Virus record (IMG/VR): IMGVR_UViG_3300050821_002944
Coordinates: 1-44,115 of that record
Origin: a virus
Length of the DNA: 44,115 nucleotides
Strand: one strand, 5' to 3'
A model generated the notes under the pieces. That model was not told the origin of the DNA and did no database searches. It was given only the letters and a program-made list of their open reading frames with translations. Of the stretch, positions 21,606 through 28,865 are shown piece by piece. Within the stretch, counting starts at the first letter, position 1. Every line of letters starts with the position of its first letter. The translations under genes were made by a program, and so were the position numbers.

Positions 21606-22435
21606 TGCGGCTCATTCGCGTCTTTCCCCGGCGGACCAAGGCGAGCCCCCTCGATCCTCTGGCTTATTTCGGGCCGCCTGACTTGTTCGCTGAAGCCGAA
21701 GAAGTTCATGTCTCGGTCGCCTTCACCTACGACAAGCGGCAGGCCGAGCAGCTCGCCGAGCAGTGGCGCTTCGTGGCCCCGACAAAGATCGGCGGCGTCG
21801 CCTATGGCGATCCCGGCCAAGAGTTCGTCCCCGGTCGCTACGTCAAGGACGGCTACATTTTCACCTCGCGCGGCTGTCCGCGCAAATGCTGGTTCTGCTC
21901 AGTCTGGAAGCGCGATCCGGTCCCGCGATTGCTGCCGGTCGTTGATGGCTGGAACATCCTCGACGACAATCTGCTGGCCTGCCCGCGCGAGCATGTCGAG
22001 GCGGTGTTCGCGATGCTCAGGCGGCAAACCCGCCGCGTCGAGTTTACGGGCGGCCTGGAGGCCCTGGCGCTTGAGGATTTCCACGTCGATCTCTTGGCCT
22101 CGCTGAAGCCGCGCCCGACCATGTTCTTCGCCTACGATCCAGGCGACGCCTTTGAAACTCTGGAGCATGCCGCGCGCCGCCTCATCGCCGCTGGCTTTCG
22201 GCCAGAGGCGCACCGCATGCGGGTCTATGTTTTGATCGGCTATCCGAAAGACACGTTCGCTCTGGCCGAGACGCGGTTGCGCTCGATGAGCGCCATCGGA
22301 TTTATGCCGATGGCCATGCTGTGGCGGCCCGAAACGCCGAGCCAGGAGAAGTGGCGGCCTGACGCGCGCTGGCGCGGATTTCAGCGTCTCTGGGCGCGAC
22401 CTGCAATCATCCACGCCATGCAGGAGGCTGCATGA
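21605..22435 (+). CDS. Radical SAM protein (276 aa)
   Basis: FTSRGCPRKCWFCSVW holds the CxxxCxxC iron-sulfur motif (Cys91, 95, 98); later VEFTGGLEAL resembles the GGE SAM-binding segment and the body keeps a TIM-barrel-like alternation. Radical SAM enzymes use a 5'-deoxyadenosyl radical for methylation, insertion or rearrangement. Substrate unknown; nucleic-acid modification is a reasonable guess from the operon. Start ATG 21605 in TGATG with the HNH gene. Confidence 0.85.
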   Translation: MRLIRVFPRRTKASPLDPLAYFGPPDLFAEAEEVHVSVAFTYDKRQAEQLAEQWRFVAPTKIGGVAYGDPGQEFVPGRYVKDGYIFTSRGCPRKCWFCSVWKRDPVPRLLPVVDGWNILDDNLLACPREHVEAVFAMLRRQTRRVEFTGGLEALALEDFHVDLLASLKPRPTMFFAYDPGDAFETLEHAARRLIAAGFRPEAHRMRVYVLIGYPKDTFALAETRLRSMSAIGFMPMAMLWRPETPSQEKWRPDARWRGFQRLWARPAIIHAMQEAA

Positions 22436-22758
22436 GGCTCCCGTTCACCCAGGCGCTCGTCTTGACGCTCCTGGCCTCGACGCCGGTCGAAGCCCATTGC
22501 TATTCCGTCTGGCATTACCCTTGGAAACAGCGGTGCGGCGTGGCGCGTCAAATGGTGCGCCCTGTAGCGAACCGGCTCAGTACTGTAGCGAGCCGGTTCA
22601 GTACTGTAGCGAACCGGCTCGCTACCATCCGATTTGTGGAGCCCGACATCCCCCTTCCTGGCCTCGCCAGGGCCGATCTCGACGGCGGCGAGGCGGATGA
22701 GCCCACCCGCGCCCGGCTGCTGCTACGGGCCGCCCTGGAGGCTGCAAATGCCCAGTAG
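22432..22758 (+). CDS. Small exported or membrane-anchored repeat protein (108 aa)
   Basis: Residues 1-21 (MRLPFTQALVLTLLASTPVEA) look like a signal peptide with a VEA-H cleavage site. Residues 44-66 are three heptads VANRLST, VASRFST, VANRLAT, encoded by three 21-bp DNA repeats. The C-terminus is acidic then helical. ATGA-coupled to the radical SAM gene. Function unknown; an expanding repeat in the middle suggests length variation among relatives. Confidence 0.6.
   Translation: MRLPFTQALVLTLLASTPVEAHCYSVWHYPWKQRCGVARQMVRPVANRLSTVASRFSTVANRLATIRFVEPDIPLPGLARADLDGGEADEPTRARLLLRAALEAANAQ
22562..22624 (+). repeat. Three tandem 21-bp repeats (CTGTAGCGAACCGGCTCAGTA type)
   Basis: Units at 22562-22582, 22583-22603 and 22604-22624 differ at two to four positions and keep the reading frame. 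In the last unit GTAGCGA (22606-22612) and TCGCTAC (22619-22625) form an inverted repeat around ACCGGC. Confidence 0.85.
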
Positions 22759-22960
22759 GTTCCGAGGCCCCCTGGTGGAGGATTACAAGCGGGCGCTGAA
22801 GGCCGCGAAATGGGCGGGCGTCAAAGCCGTTCGCGTCGAGATCGGCGAGGGGGCTATTGTACTCATCATGGACGATACATATCTGGACAAGTTGGCACTG
22901 GGCCAACCTCCCGCACCGGATGCGAAGCCACCGGAGGAGGCCTTCAAATTGAAGTGGTAA
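22748..22960 (+). CDS. Small protein, paralogue of the 25351 gene (70 aa)
   Basis: MPSRFRGPLVEDYKRALKAA..., start ATG 22748 overlapping the upstream stop by 11 nt. Residues 5-40 (RGPLVEDYKRALKAAKWAGVKAVRVEIGEG) match KGPLLEEYTRALKAGKKAGVKRVRVDFPSG of the gene at 25351. Both are small alpha/beta proteins of unknown function; this copy sits immediately before the integrase. Confidence 0.65.
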   Translation: MPSRFRGPLVEDYKRALKAAKWAGVKAVRVEIGEGAIVLIMDDTYLDKLALGQPPAPDAKPPEEAFKLKW

Positions 22961-22966
22961 GGGAAA

Positions 22967-24121
22967 ATGGAACCGATTTCACGCAAGCAGACGCAGGACC
23001 ATAGTAGACAGCTCTTCGGACGCAGCCATCCTGGCCTGCGCGCAGAGGTCACGCGGCACGGCACGCCGATCTGGGTCTACCGGGCGCCCGGCGTCTACCA
23101 CCAAATGAAAAGCGCGCCCGGCTCGGTGGCGTTCTGGCATGAGTACACCGACGCAAGCCGTGGCCTCCGCGTTGCCGACGCCACGACCGCGCCGCTGCTC
23201 AAGGACCCGTCGAGCGTCCGGTGGCTGGTCAACGAGTATATCGGCTCGACCGACTTCGCGGACAATTTCAAGCCGTCCACGCAGAAGGGCATCCGTAACA
23301 TCCTCAAGCGGTTCGCCGAGAAGAACGACGGCGTGGCCTACGCCTCGGTCAAGGCGAAGCACATCAAGGACCTTCGCGACCACGTCGCGCAGTTCGGCGC
23401 GGACCCGGCGAACCCGAAGCCCGCGAAGGCGATGGCGAACCGCGTCGTCAGCGCCATACGCGGCATGTACGACTGGGCCATCGAGGAAAAAGAGCTTTTG
23501 TCCGAGGACGCCAACCCCTGCGCGACCGTCAAACGGAAAAAGCACACATCGAAGGCCCGCCATAAGTGGACCGAGGTCGAGTGCGACGCATTCGAGAAGG
23601 CCTACGACATCGGCACGCGCGAGCGCCTCATGTACGAACTCTTGCTGACCGGCCAACGCTGCTGCGACATCGTCCGCATGGGGCCGCAGCATATCGAGAG
23701 GCATGGCGACGTTGAGCTGATGCAGATCGTGCAGCAGAAAACCGGCAAGCCAGCGAAGGCGGCAATCCCTCCCTTGCTCGCCGAGGCTATCGCCAAAACG
23801 CCCCTGGGCAAGGCGACGTTCATCGGCTCCGAGCATGACAGTTCGCCGATTTCGGCGGGCCACTTCGGCAACGTGATGCGCAGGGCCTGCGACGCCATCG
23901 GCGTCCCCGAATGCACGGCGCATGGCGTGAGGCATTACGTCGCGACGCACTTGCTCCAGCAGGGCTGCGACGTGTCGGAGTTGATGGCTGTCCTCGGCGA
24001 CACGATGGAGCGGTGCCAGGGCTACGTTCGGGAGTTCGAAGGCACCCAGGCCGCGCTCCGCGCCGCACACAAGATGGGGCGCAATCGCAAGCCCGATCTC
24101 AAGGTCGTGAAGGCGGCGTGA
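22967..24121 (+). CDS. int: Tyrosine-family integrase (384 aa)
   Basis: Site-specific recombinase for prophage integration and excision. Catalytic residues in order: Arg231 (LLTGQRCCDIVRM), Lys258 (QQKTGK), His319 and Arg322 (AHGVRH), and nucleophile Tyr353 (CQGYVREF). The usual LGH histidine is Asp345 (LGDT), a tolerated variant. N-terminal arm (1-80) and SAM-like core-binding domain (81-190). AAGGGAA precedes ATG 22967. I see no safe attP core around it. Confidence 0.93.
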   Translation: MEPISRKQTQDHSRQLFGRSHPGLRAEVTRHGTPIWVYRAPGVYHQMKSAPGSVAFWHEYTDASRGLRVADATTAPLLKDPSSVRWLVNEYIGSTDFADNFKPSTQKGIRNILKRFAEKNDGVAYASVKAKHIKDLRDHVAQFGADPANPKPAKAMANRVVSAIRGMYDWAIEEKELLSEDANPCATVKRKKHTSKARHKWTEVECDAFEKAYDIGTRERLMYELLLTGQRCCDIVRMGPQHIERHGDVELMQIVQQKTGKPAKAAIPPLLAEAIAKTPLGKATFIGSEHDSSPISAGHFGNVMRRACDAIGVPECTAHGVRHYVATHLLQQGCDVSELMAVLGDTMERCQGYVREFEGTQAALRAAHKMGRNRKPDLKVVKAA

Positions 24122-24131
24122 GGCGCACAAG

Positions 24132-24317
24132 GTGAAACGCTATTGCGTGCGCGCCAACGGCGAGCCGAGGGACCCCAAGTTCCTCGGCTACCCGTTCGTC
24201 GTAATCGATACGGCGACAAACAAGGTCGCCATGCTGGCCAATACACGGCGCAGCGCCTTGAACTACGCCAAGGCGCAGGAGGTCAGATCGCGAAGCGCGG
24301 GCTCTTGCCCCGCCTGA
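24132..24317 (+). CDS. Small unknown protein after the integrase (61 aa)
   Basis: GTG 24132 ten bases after the integrase stop encodes MKRYCVRANGEPRDPKFLGY...; a compact alpha/beta look (FVVIDTATNKVAML). The frame ends 35 nt inside the convergent PEP-CTERM gene. GAGG lies ten bases upstream. Possibly an excisionase-sized factor, but no helix-turn-helix is evident. Confidence 0.45.
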   Translation: MKRYCVRANGEPRDPKFLGYPFVVIDTATNKVAMLANTRRSALNYAKAQEVRSRSAGSCPA

Positions 24318-25005
24318 GGCCCGCCCAGGCCATCGCCGCTGCGCCCAGGATCAGCATCGCCCAGGTCGAGGGTTCCGGCACGGCGCCGGTCTCCATGCTC
24401 TGGTTGAAGCCGGTGATCGAACCGTCGGCGCGCAACGCCAGCGCCGCGCCCTCGGTCATCGAGAACGGCGCAGAGGCGTCGAACGCCGCCAGTTTCGAAC
24501 CGGAGAACGAGTCGGGGTCGGTCAGCGCGTGGCCGCTCACTGTCTCAAGCAGAGAGCCTGGCGTGTTCGTCGGGTTCGCCCCTTGGGTGTCGAGCGCATC
24601 GGCCCAGAATTTCAGTGTGCTGTCGGGGGCGCCGACATTGGCGTTGAAGGTGAGCGAGCCGGAATTGCGGACGAAGCTGACCGGCGCGGTGAAGCCCGTA
24701 TCGGAGGCGAGCAGCGTGACGGTGATCGGCACGCCGAGCGTGTCCTCGATGTTGCTCGACGAGAGCTGCAGCGAGTTGTGCGCGCCGAACGTGCTTTGCG
24801 TCAGCGTGAGCTGGACGAACGCCCCGCCGACGGTCGTGTCGACCGTGAGCAGGTTGTTGGCGCCGCCCGACTGGTCGCACGACAGTTCGCCGTCGAAGCA
24901 GGTGAAGGTCGAGACGCCAGAACCGATGCTGAGTTGCAAGCGGGCTTGAGCTGCGGTCGTGCCGAAGGCGAGCGCGAACGCGCCTGCGAGAAGGATGCTT
25001 TTCAT
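24283..25005 (-). CDS. PEP-CTERM sorting domain protein, probable cargo gene (240 aa)
   Basis: Exported protein: signal peptide MKSILLAGAFALAFGTTAAQA at residues 1-21, a beta-rich body with a CFDGELSC pair, and a PEP-CTERM signal beginning at residue 209 (VPEPSTWAM, hydrophobic LILGAAAMAWAG, then LRRGK). In bacteria with exosortase this tail directs processing and surface retention, often in exopolysaccharide matrices. It is antisense to the early operon, next to the integrase and isolated from virion genes: a lysogenic-conversion candidate. The start at 25005 is set by the signal peptide. Confidence 0.88.
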   Translation of the reverse strand: MKSILLAGAFALAFGTTAAQARLQLSIGSGVSTFTCFDGELSCDQSGGANNLLTVDTTVGGAFVQLTLTQSTFGAHNSLQLSSSNIEDTLGVPITVTLLASDTGFTAPVSFVRNSGSLTFNANVGAPDSTLKFWADALDTQGANPTNTPGSLLETVSGHALTDPDSFSGSKLAAFDASAPFSMTEGAALALRADGSITGFNQSMETGAVPEPSTWAMLILGAAAMAWAGLRRGKSPRFAI

Positions 25006-25350
25006 GGAAGGGACCCCGGTTTCGAAGAATGCCCGACTGTAGCCGTTCATCATGACAAGCGCGAGAATTTTATTCCCCGTACCGAGTTTTAGGTACGGGG
25101 ATCGCCCTCCAAGACGCCTGGTTTTCCTGGGGTTTTTGTGACAGATCGAATTTCGATCCGAAATGCAGGCTTCGTGGGAAAACAAGGGCTTAGGCGATTT
25201 TCCCCGTACTTTGGCCCTCCAGCGACTTCTAAGGCCAGCGAGCGCCCATCCCCGTACCTCTTGGCCCATAGGTGCAAATCTTTGGCCCGCACTAACATGG
25301 CGCTACGCGGGCGAGGTGTTATATGTTAGCCCAATGGCAACGAAGCGAGC
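25006..25350. promoter_or_regulatory. Upstream region of the PEP-CTERM gene with CCCCGTAC repeats
   Basis: CCCCGTACC (25075-25083) and GGTACGGGG (25092-25100) form a perfect 9-bp inverted repeat; CCCCGTACTTTGGCCC (25202-25217) and CCCCGTACCTCTTGGCCC (25250-25267) repeat the arm 48 bases apart. The set lies 70-260 bases upstream of the PEP-CTERM start and reads as regulator-binding sites. No gene seen here. Confidence 0.45.
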
Positions 25351-25554
25351 ATGTTGTTGAGCGCCAAAGGACCGCTGCTGGAAGAATACACCCGCGCACT
25401 GAAGGCCGGAAAGAAGGCTGGCGTGAAGAGGGTGCGCGTCGATTTTCCCAGTGGGCATGCGTTCACTTTTCTCCTCGACGACGACGCCGAAGAAAACTTG
25501 GCCAAACAACTGCGGGTGCGCCCGATAGCGCGCTGGCAAGGGAATACAAAATAA
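25351..25554 (+). CDS. Small protein, paralogue of the 22748 gene (67 aa)
   Basis: ATG 25351 opens MLLSAKGPLLEEYTRALKAGKKAGVKRVRVDF..., alignable with the 70-aa protein at 22748 over about 36 residues. The C-terminal half differs (FTFLLDDDAEENLAKQLRVRP). TAATG overlap with the next gene. The duplicated pair brackets the integrase and PEP-CTERM gene. Confidence 0.65.
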   Translation: MLLSAKGPLLEEYTRALKAGKKAGVKRVRVDFPSGHAFTFLLDDDAEENLAKQLRVRPIARWQGNTK

Positions 25555-25793
25555 TGGCTCTGCAATTAGGCGCGCTGCGCGAGGCGCTGCTCGACGCGGG
25601 CGCAAGTCCCGACAAGGCGAACAAGGCCGCCGAGGAACTGGCGTCCTATGACGCGGAGATTGCCTCAGTTCGATCCGATCTGCGGTTGCTGACATGGATG
25701 GTCGGCGGCGTTTACGCCGTGCTGGTTCTTTTTGGCGTTCCCGCCCTGTGGCTGCTGCTGCGCGTCGCCTCGAAAGTTGGAGCCCTCGGATGA
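25554..25793 (+). CDS. Coiled-coil plus transmembrane protein (79 aa)
   Basis: MALQLGALREALLDAGASPDKANKAAEELASYDAEIASVRSDLRLL then a membrane segment at residues 47-69 (TWMVGGVYAVLVLFGVPALWLLL). A helix followed by a C-terminal anchor is common among small integrated-element proteins (DUF1640-like build). Possibly an exclusion or holin-like factor; unproven. Confidence 0.7.
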   Translation: MALQLGALREALLDAGASPDKANKAAEELASYDAEIASVRSDLRLLTWMVGGVYAVLVLFGVPALWLLLRVASKVGALG

Positions 25794-25843
25794 CCTACTT
25801 CGTTCTCGTCCTTTGGCGCGTGTTCGCCCATGGAGGCGCGTGA
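25790..25843 (+). CDS. Possible 17-aa hydrophobic microprotein
   Basis: ATG 25790 overlaps the preceding TGA (ATGA); its own TGA (25841-25843) overlaps the next ATG (TGATG). The peptide is MTYFVLVLWRVFAHGGA. The two-sided coupling is suggestive, nothing more. Confidence 0.3.
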   Translation: MTYFVLVLWRVFAHGGA

Positions 25844-25959
25844 TGCAAACCCTTCTCACCGTCCTCATCGTCAGCGGCGTCGTGGTCCTTGTTTGGGGCT
25901 TTGCGATGATCGGGTTAGGCTACGCGATCCAACGCTGCCGCAGGCTGATCGGCCGTTAG
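25843..25959 (+). CDS. Small single-pass membrane protein (38 aa)
   Basis: MQTLLTVLIVSGVVVLVWGF... has one membrane span (residues 3-28) and a basic end (QRCRRLIGR), the topology of small phage membrane peptides. Coupled through TGATG to the micro-ORF before it. Confidence 0.5.
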   Translation: MQTLLTVLIVSGVVVLVWGFAMIGLGYAIQRCRRLIGR

Positions 25960-26035
25960 TACGGCAGCATTCCCCTTAGGTTCTGAAGCGCCGTCCTGGC
26001 CGTGTCCCAGTCCATCGAACGAGCGTGGCCATGCC

Positions 26036-26068
26036 ATGCCATTGGGCCAGACGTTGGCCCAATGGCAT
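26036..26068. promoter_or_regulatory. 14-bp perfect inverted repeat (ATGCCATTGGGCCA, 5-nt loop)
   Basis: Arms 26036-26049 and 26055-26068 around GACGT, between the 38-aa gene and the gene at 26089. Eleven bases of the right arm (GCCCAATGGCA) recur at 25329-25339 just before the 25351 gene. It can be a protein-binding dyad or a stable hairpin in the leader. Confidence 0.5.
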
Positions 26069-26088
26069 CCTAACCGAGAAAGAGCAAA

Positions 26089-26301
26089 ATGAAAACCGTC
26101 ATTGTTGGACTGCTCCTCGCCTCCCTGCTGTTCACTCCGCTTGGGCGGGGTGTCGGCGAGATCGCTATGTCCGAGCTTGCGAAGATCTCGCGCCCGGCTC
26201 CCGATCCCGCCCAAGTCGCGTGGAAGGAGGCGGCCAATCAGGCATGGTGCGCCGCCAACCCCAGCGAGCGCGCTTACCATTGGCCGCCGTGCGGGCGCTG
26301 A
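26089..26301 (+). CDS. Small secreted or membrane protein (70 aa)
   Basis: MKTVIVGLLLASLLFTPLGRG gives a signal peptide or N-terminal anchor; the rest is polar with Cys residues near the end (AWCAANPSERAYHWPPCGR). GAGAAAGAG precedes the ATG. It converges on the late operon end at 26311. Role unknown. Confidence 0.6.
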   Translation: MKTVIVGLLLASLLFTPLGRGVGEIAMSELAKISRPAPDPAQVAWKEAANQAWCAANPSERAYHWPPCGR

Positions 26302-26310
26302 CTGCGCCTT

Positions 26311-27216
26311 TCACTGCTGCCCCGACAGCGTGGCTCTGTCACGCTGCTCTTGGTTCCAGTACGACGCCCCGGCAAGGGGAGCCTGCGAACCAAGCCCCGT
26401 CGCCCAGCCGGGGACGCTGCTGCTGACGGCTTTCTTGATCGCCTCGTTCCATGGATCGAGTAAATACTTCCCGGTCAACGCCGCCCCCGCGCCTCCAGCA
26501 GGGCCGCCCAAGCCCCCTAATACGTCGTCCACCTTGCCGCCGTAGAGCCAGCCCGCCACCGCAGGGAGACCCGACGTGACCCCAGCGCCGAGCGTCGTCC
26601 CAAGGGCCTCAGGCGTGCTTACAGCCCCGCCCACGGCGCCGCCTCCGGCGCCTATCGCTGCGTCCCTTAAGATCCGTGGCGCGCTCTCCCCCTGCGCCCA
26701 CCCCTTGACGCCCTCTTGAACCGCGCCCTGCGCAATCGGGCCGATGGCGGGGATCGAGCGGAGGGGAAGAGTGGGGTTGAATTGGCCAAGGGCGTCGGCG
26801 ACTGCCTTATCCTGCGTCGGCATCTGCTGGTTCATCTGCGCCCGCTGCAAGCGGAGCGCGAGCAAATCGCCGCCGCCAACCGCCGACGTGATTGGATCGG
26901 CGGTGTTGAGCGCCATGTTGTTCGTCGTCCGATCTATGATGCTGTGTTCTCTCTGCGAGCCAGGACCCCAGCCCGGCCCAAACAATGAGAAGAAGCTGCC
27001 CCCCGGCGGCGGGTAAGACACGCCCGGCGTTCCTCGGTTCGTAAAGCCGAAATGGAGCTGCCCGATGTCAAAGCCGCGACTGGGATCGGACGCGCTTGGA
27101 TCGACGGGCGGGGGCGGCGCCGTTTTGTTTCCGCCGCTTCCGCTTCCGGCACCCGTTCCGCCGCTGTCTTGCTTGGCCTTGGGTTCCCCCGGCGGCTTGT
27201 AGTCGTAAGCGCCCAT
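26311..27216 (-). CDS. Gly-rich putative virion/ejection protein (301 aa)
   Basis: Last gene of the late operon. N-terminal 45 residues are disordered (Gly/Pro/Ser/Lys); residues 150-290 are Gly/Ala-rich with hydrophobic patches (AAIGAGGGAVGGAV, TTLGAGVTSGLPAVAGWLYGG) like small membrane-interacting ejection proteins. No domain recognised; assignment rests on position and composition. Confidence 0.6.
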   Translation of the reverse strand: MGAYDYKPPGEPKAKQDSGGTGAGSGSGGNKTAPPPPVDPSASDPSRGFDIGQLHFGFTNRGTPGVSYPPPGGSFFSLFGPGWGPGSQREHSIIDRTTNNMALNTADPITSAVGGGDLLALRLQRAQMNQQMPTQDKAVADALGQFNPTLPLRSIPAIGPIAQGAVQEGVKGWAQGESAPRILRDAAIGAGGGAVGGAVSTPEALGTTLGAGVTSGLPAVAGWLYGGKVDDVLGGLGGPAGGAGAALTGKYLLDPWNEAIKKAVSSSVPGWATGLGSQAPLAGASYWNQEQRDRATLSGQQ

Positions 27217-27217
27217 C

Positions 27218-28852
27218 TCACAGCCTCAAGTTTTTAAGCGGCGTCGGATCGGTATTGCGGATCAGGGCGAGCTTGATCTGCTTCTGGCGTTCCGCTTCGG
27301 GGTCTGCGGCCCCTTTGATCGCGGCTGTCGCGGCTGTGAGCTGCGGCTGCGACATCGTTCCCGTGAGCTTGCCCTTGGGGTACATCGAACCACCTGAAAC
27401 ATAGTTGTCATCCATCAGCGTCGGAGCTTCGTTCGGCAGTCCATGCTTGCGCGCATAGTCCTCCGCCTGCTCTGGGGTTCCCTGCGCGCCAAACGAGTTC
27501 ATGGTCGCCGTGTCGATTGACTTGATCGTTTTCAGCGCGCCCGGCATCCAGTCATCGATGGGCTGCGTCACGTTGCGCATGCCGCCGAGGTTCACACCGA
27601 TGTCGGACGCATCGGACTGTCCGCGCCTCGGCGCGCGGGTTTTCAGGCCGCCAAGCAGCGTTTTCTCGTCAGTTGCGTCGCGGATTTGGGTCAGCAGCGC
27701 CCGGTCGGAGGGACCTAAGCCGCCCCACCAGCTCGCCAAATCCTGATCCCACGTTCCCTCCTTGGTCGGATCGCTGTTGACGAACTTCTGCGCCATGTCG
27801 GTGCCGAGAAGGGTCTTGAGCTGCGCCTGCCGCGCCGGGTCGAGAATAGGGTCGCCGTTCTGGTCGTAGCCCTTGAGGCCTATGATCTCCGCTACCCGAT
27901 TGCGTGCGCCTTGCAAGTTGTCTCTGTACTGCGGGGCGAGTTTCGAGGCCTCCGCTTGATCCCCGGCCAACGTCTTGTCCGCCTCGACCTGACTTGCTGA
28001 CCACGCCCTGAACCGGGTCGGGTTGTCCTCCGCTCCCGTTCCCCACGGATGGGGCGTTCCAGCCGTCGCCGGATTGTGGTCCCACTGCATCTGAGCCGCG
28101 CGCCAGCTCTTGGTGTCGGCGTCGCCGCTCATCGCCCCGATCAGGTACTGCTGTGGCGTGCCGACGTTCTGATCGATCTCCTCCTGCGTCGCGTTGGGGT
28201 TCTGGTCCTTGTAGAGCTTGACCGCCCACTGATAGTTCCTGATTGCGTCCGGCGGCGCCCCCTCTCTCGTCATCGAACTGACCAATTCGCCGCCTTTACC
28301 TTGCAGGATCATGTCGCGCGCGGTCCCCGGCGGCAGGCCGAGCTTGGTGTCGTAGTCGGAGGCGTGCGCCAGCATGTCCTGCGTCGCCCCCTGCTGCTGC
28401 ATCGCTTGGTGCAAGCCCAGGAGGTTGTTCATCGTCTGGCCAGCGTCCGTGCCGCCGCCGGTCATGGACTGCATGATGGCTTCGCGCATCGAGGGCGGCG
28501 AGTGGTTGGCGGTGATCAGCGCGAGGCCGCGATTGATCTGATCGCTCGCCGACTGCCGCTGCTGCATCTGCATGTACAGCGACATGATGTTCGGCGGGTT
28601 GGCGAGCGTCTGGTAGCTCGCGTTCATGTCGGGCGTCGACTGGTAAGCAGTCGGCGTTGGCGGCGTGTTCGGCGGCGCTGGGTCGCCGGGCGCGGGGTTC
28701 TTGGGCGCGTTGGGATCGGCGGCAGCGGCTCCCGGCTGAGGGGGAGGGCCTTGAGGAGCCGCGCCTTGCGGCTGCTGCCCAGAGAGCATCGCCGCGAGCT
28801 GCCGAGCCGGATCGGGCTGGCCGAGGTAGAAAAGATCCGCGAAGCCCGCCAT
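27218..28852 (-). CDS. Putative internal virion (ejection) protein (544 aa)
   Basis: ATG 28852 (MAGFADLFYLGQPDPARQLAAML) with GCAGGTG upstream; a GTG at 28855 is possible. A Pro/Ala-rich segment (25-75) is followed by long helical stretches rich in Gln, Asp and Ala. A protein of this size at the distal end of a podophage late operon is usually an ejected channel component. No motif identified. Confidence 0.6.
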   Translation of the reverse strand: MAGFADLFYLGQPDPARQLAAMLSGQQPQGAAPQGPPPQPGAAAADPNAPKNPAPGDPAPPNTPPTPTAYQSTPDMNASYQTLANPPNIMSLYMQMQQRQSASDQINRGLALITANHSPPSMREAIMQSMTGGGTDAGQTMNNLLGLHQAMQQQGATQDMLAHASDYDTKLGLPPGTARDMILQGKGGELVSSMTREGAPPDAIRNYQWAVKLYKDQNPNATQEEIDQNVGTPQQYLIGAMSGDADTKSWRAAQMQWDHNPATAGTPHPWGTGAEDNPTRFRAWSASQVEADKTLAGDQAEASKLAPQYRDNLQGARNRVAEIIGLKGYDQNGDPILDPARQAQLKTLLGTDMAQKFVNSDPTKEGTWDQDLASWWGGLGPSDRALLTQIRDATDEKTLLGGLKTRAPRRGQSDASDIGVNLGGMRNVTQPIDDWMPGALKTIKSIDTATMNSFGAQGTPEQAEDYARKHGLPNEAPTLMDDNYVSGGSMYPKGKLTGTMSQPQLTAATAAIKGAADPEAERQKQIKLALIRNTDPTPLKNLRL

Positions 28853-28865
28853 CACATCACCTGCC

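Noticed and set aside
22979-24130. 383-codon minus-strand open frame antisense to the integrase
   Set aside because: The plus frame contains every tyrosine-recombinase residue; the antisense frame is a compositional shadow.
24143-24949. 268-codon plus frame antisense to the PEP-CTERM gene
   Set aside because: Ser/Val/Pro-rich shadow; the opposite frame has a signal peptide and sorting signal at its exact ends.
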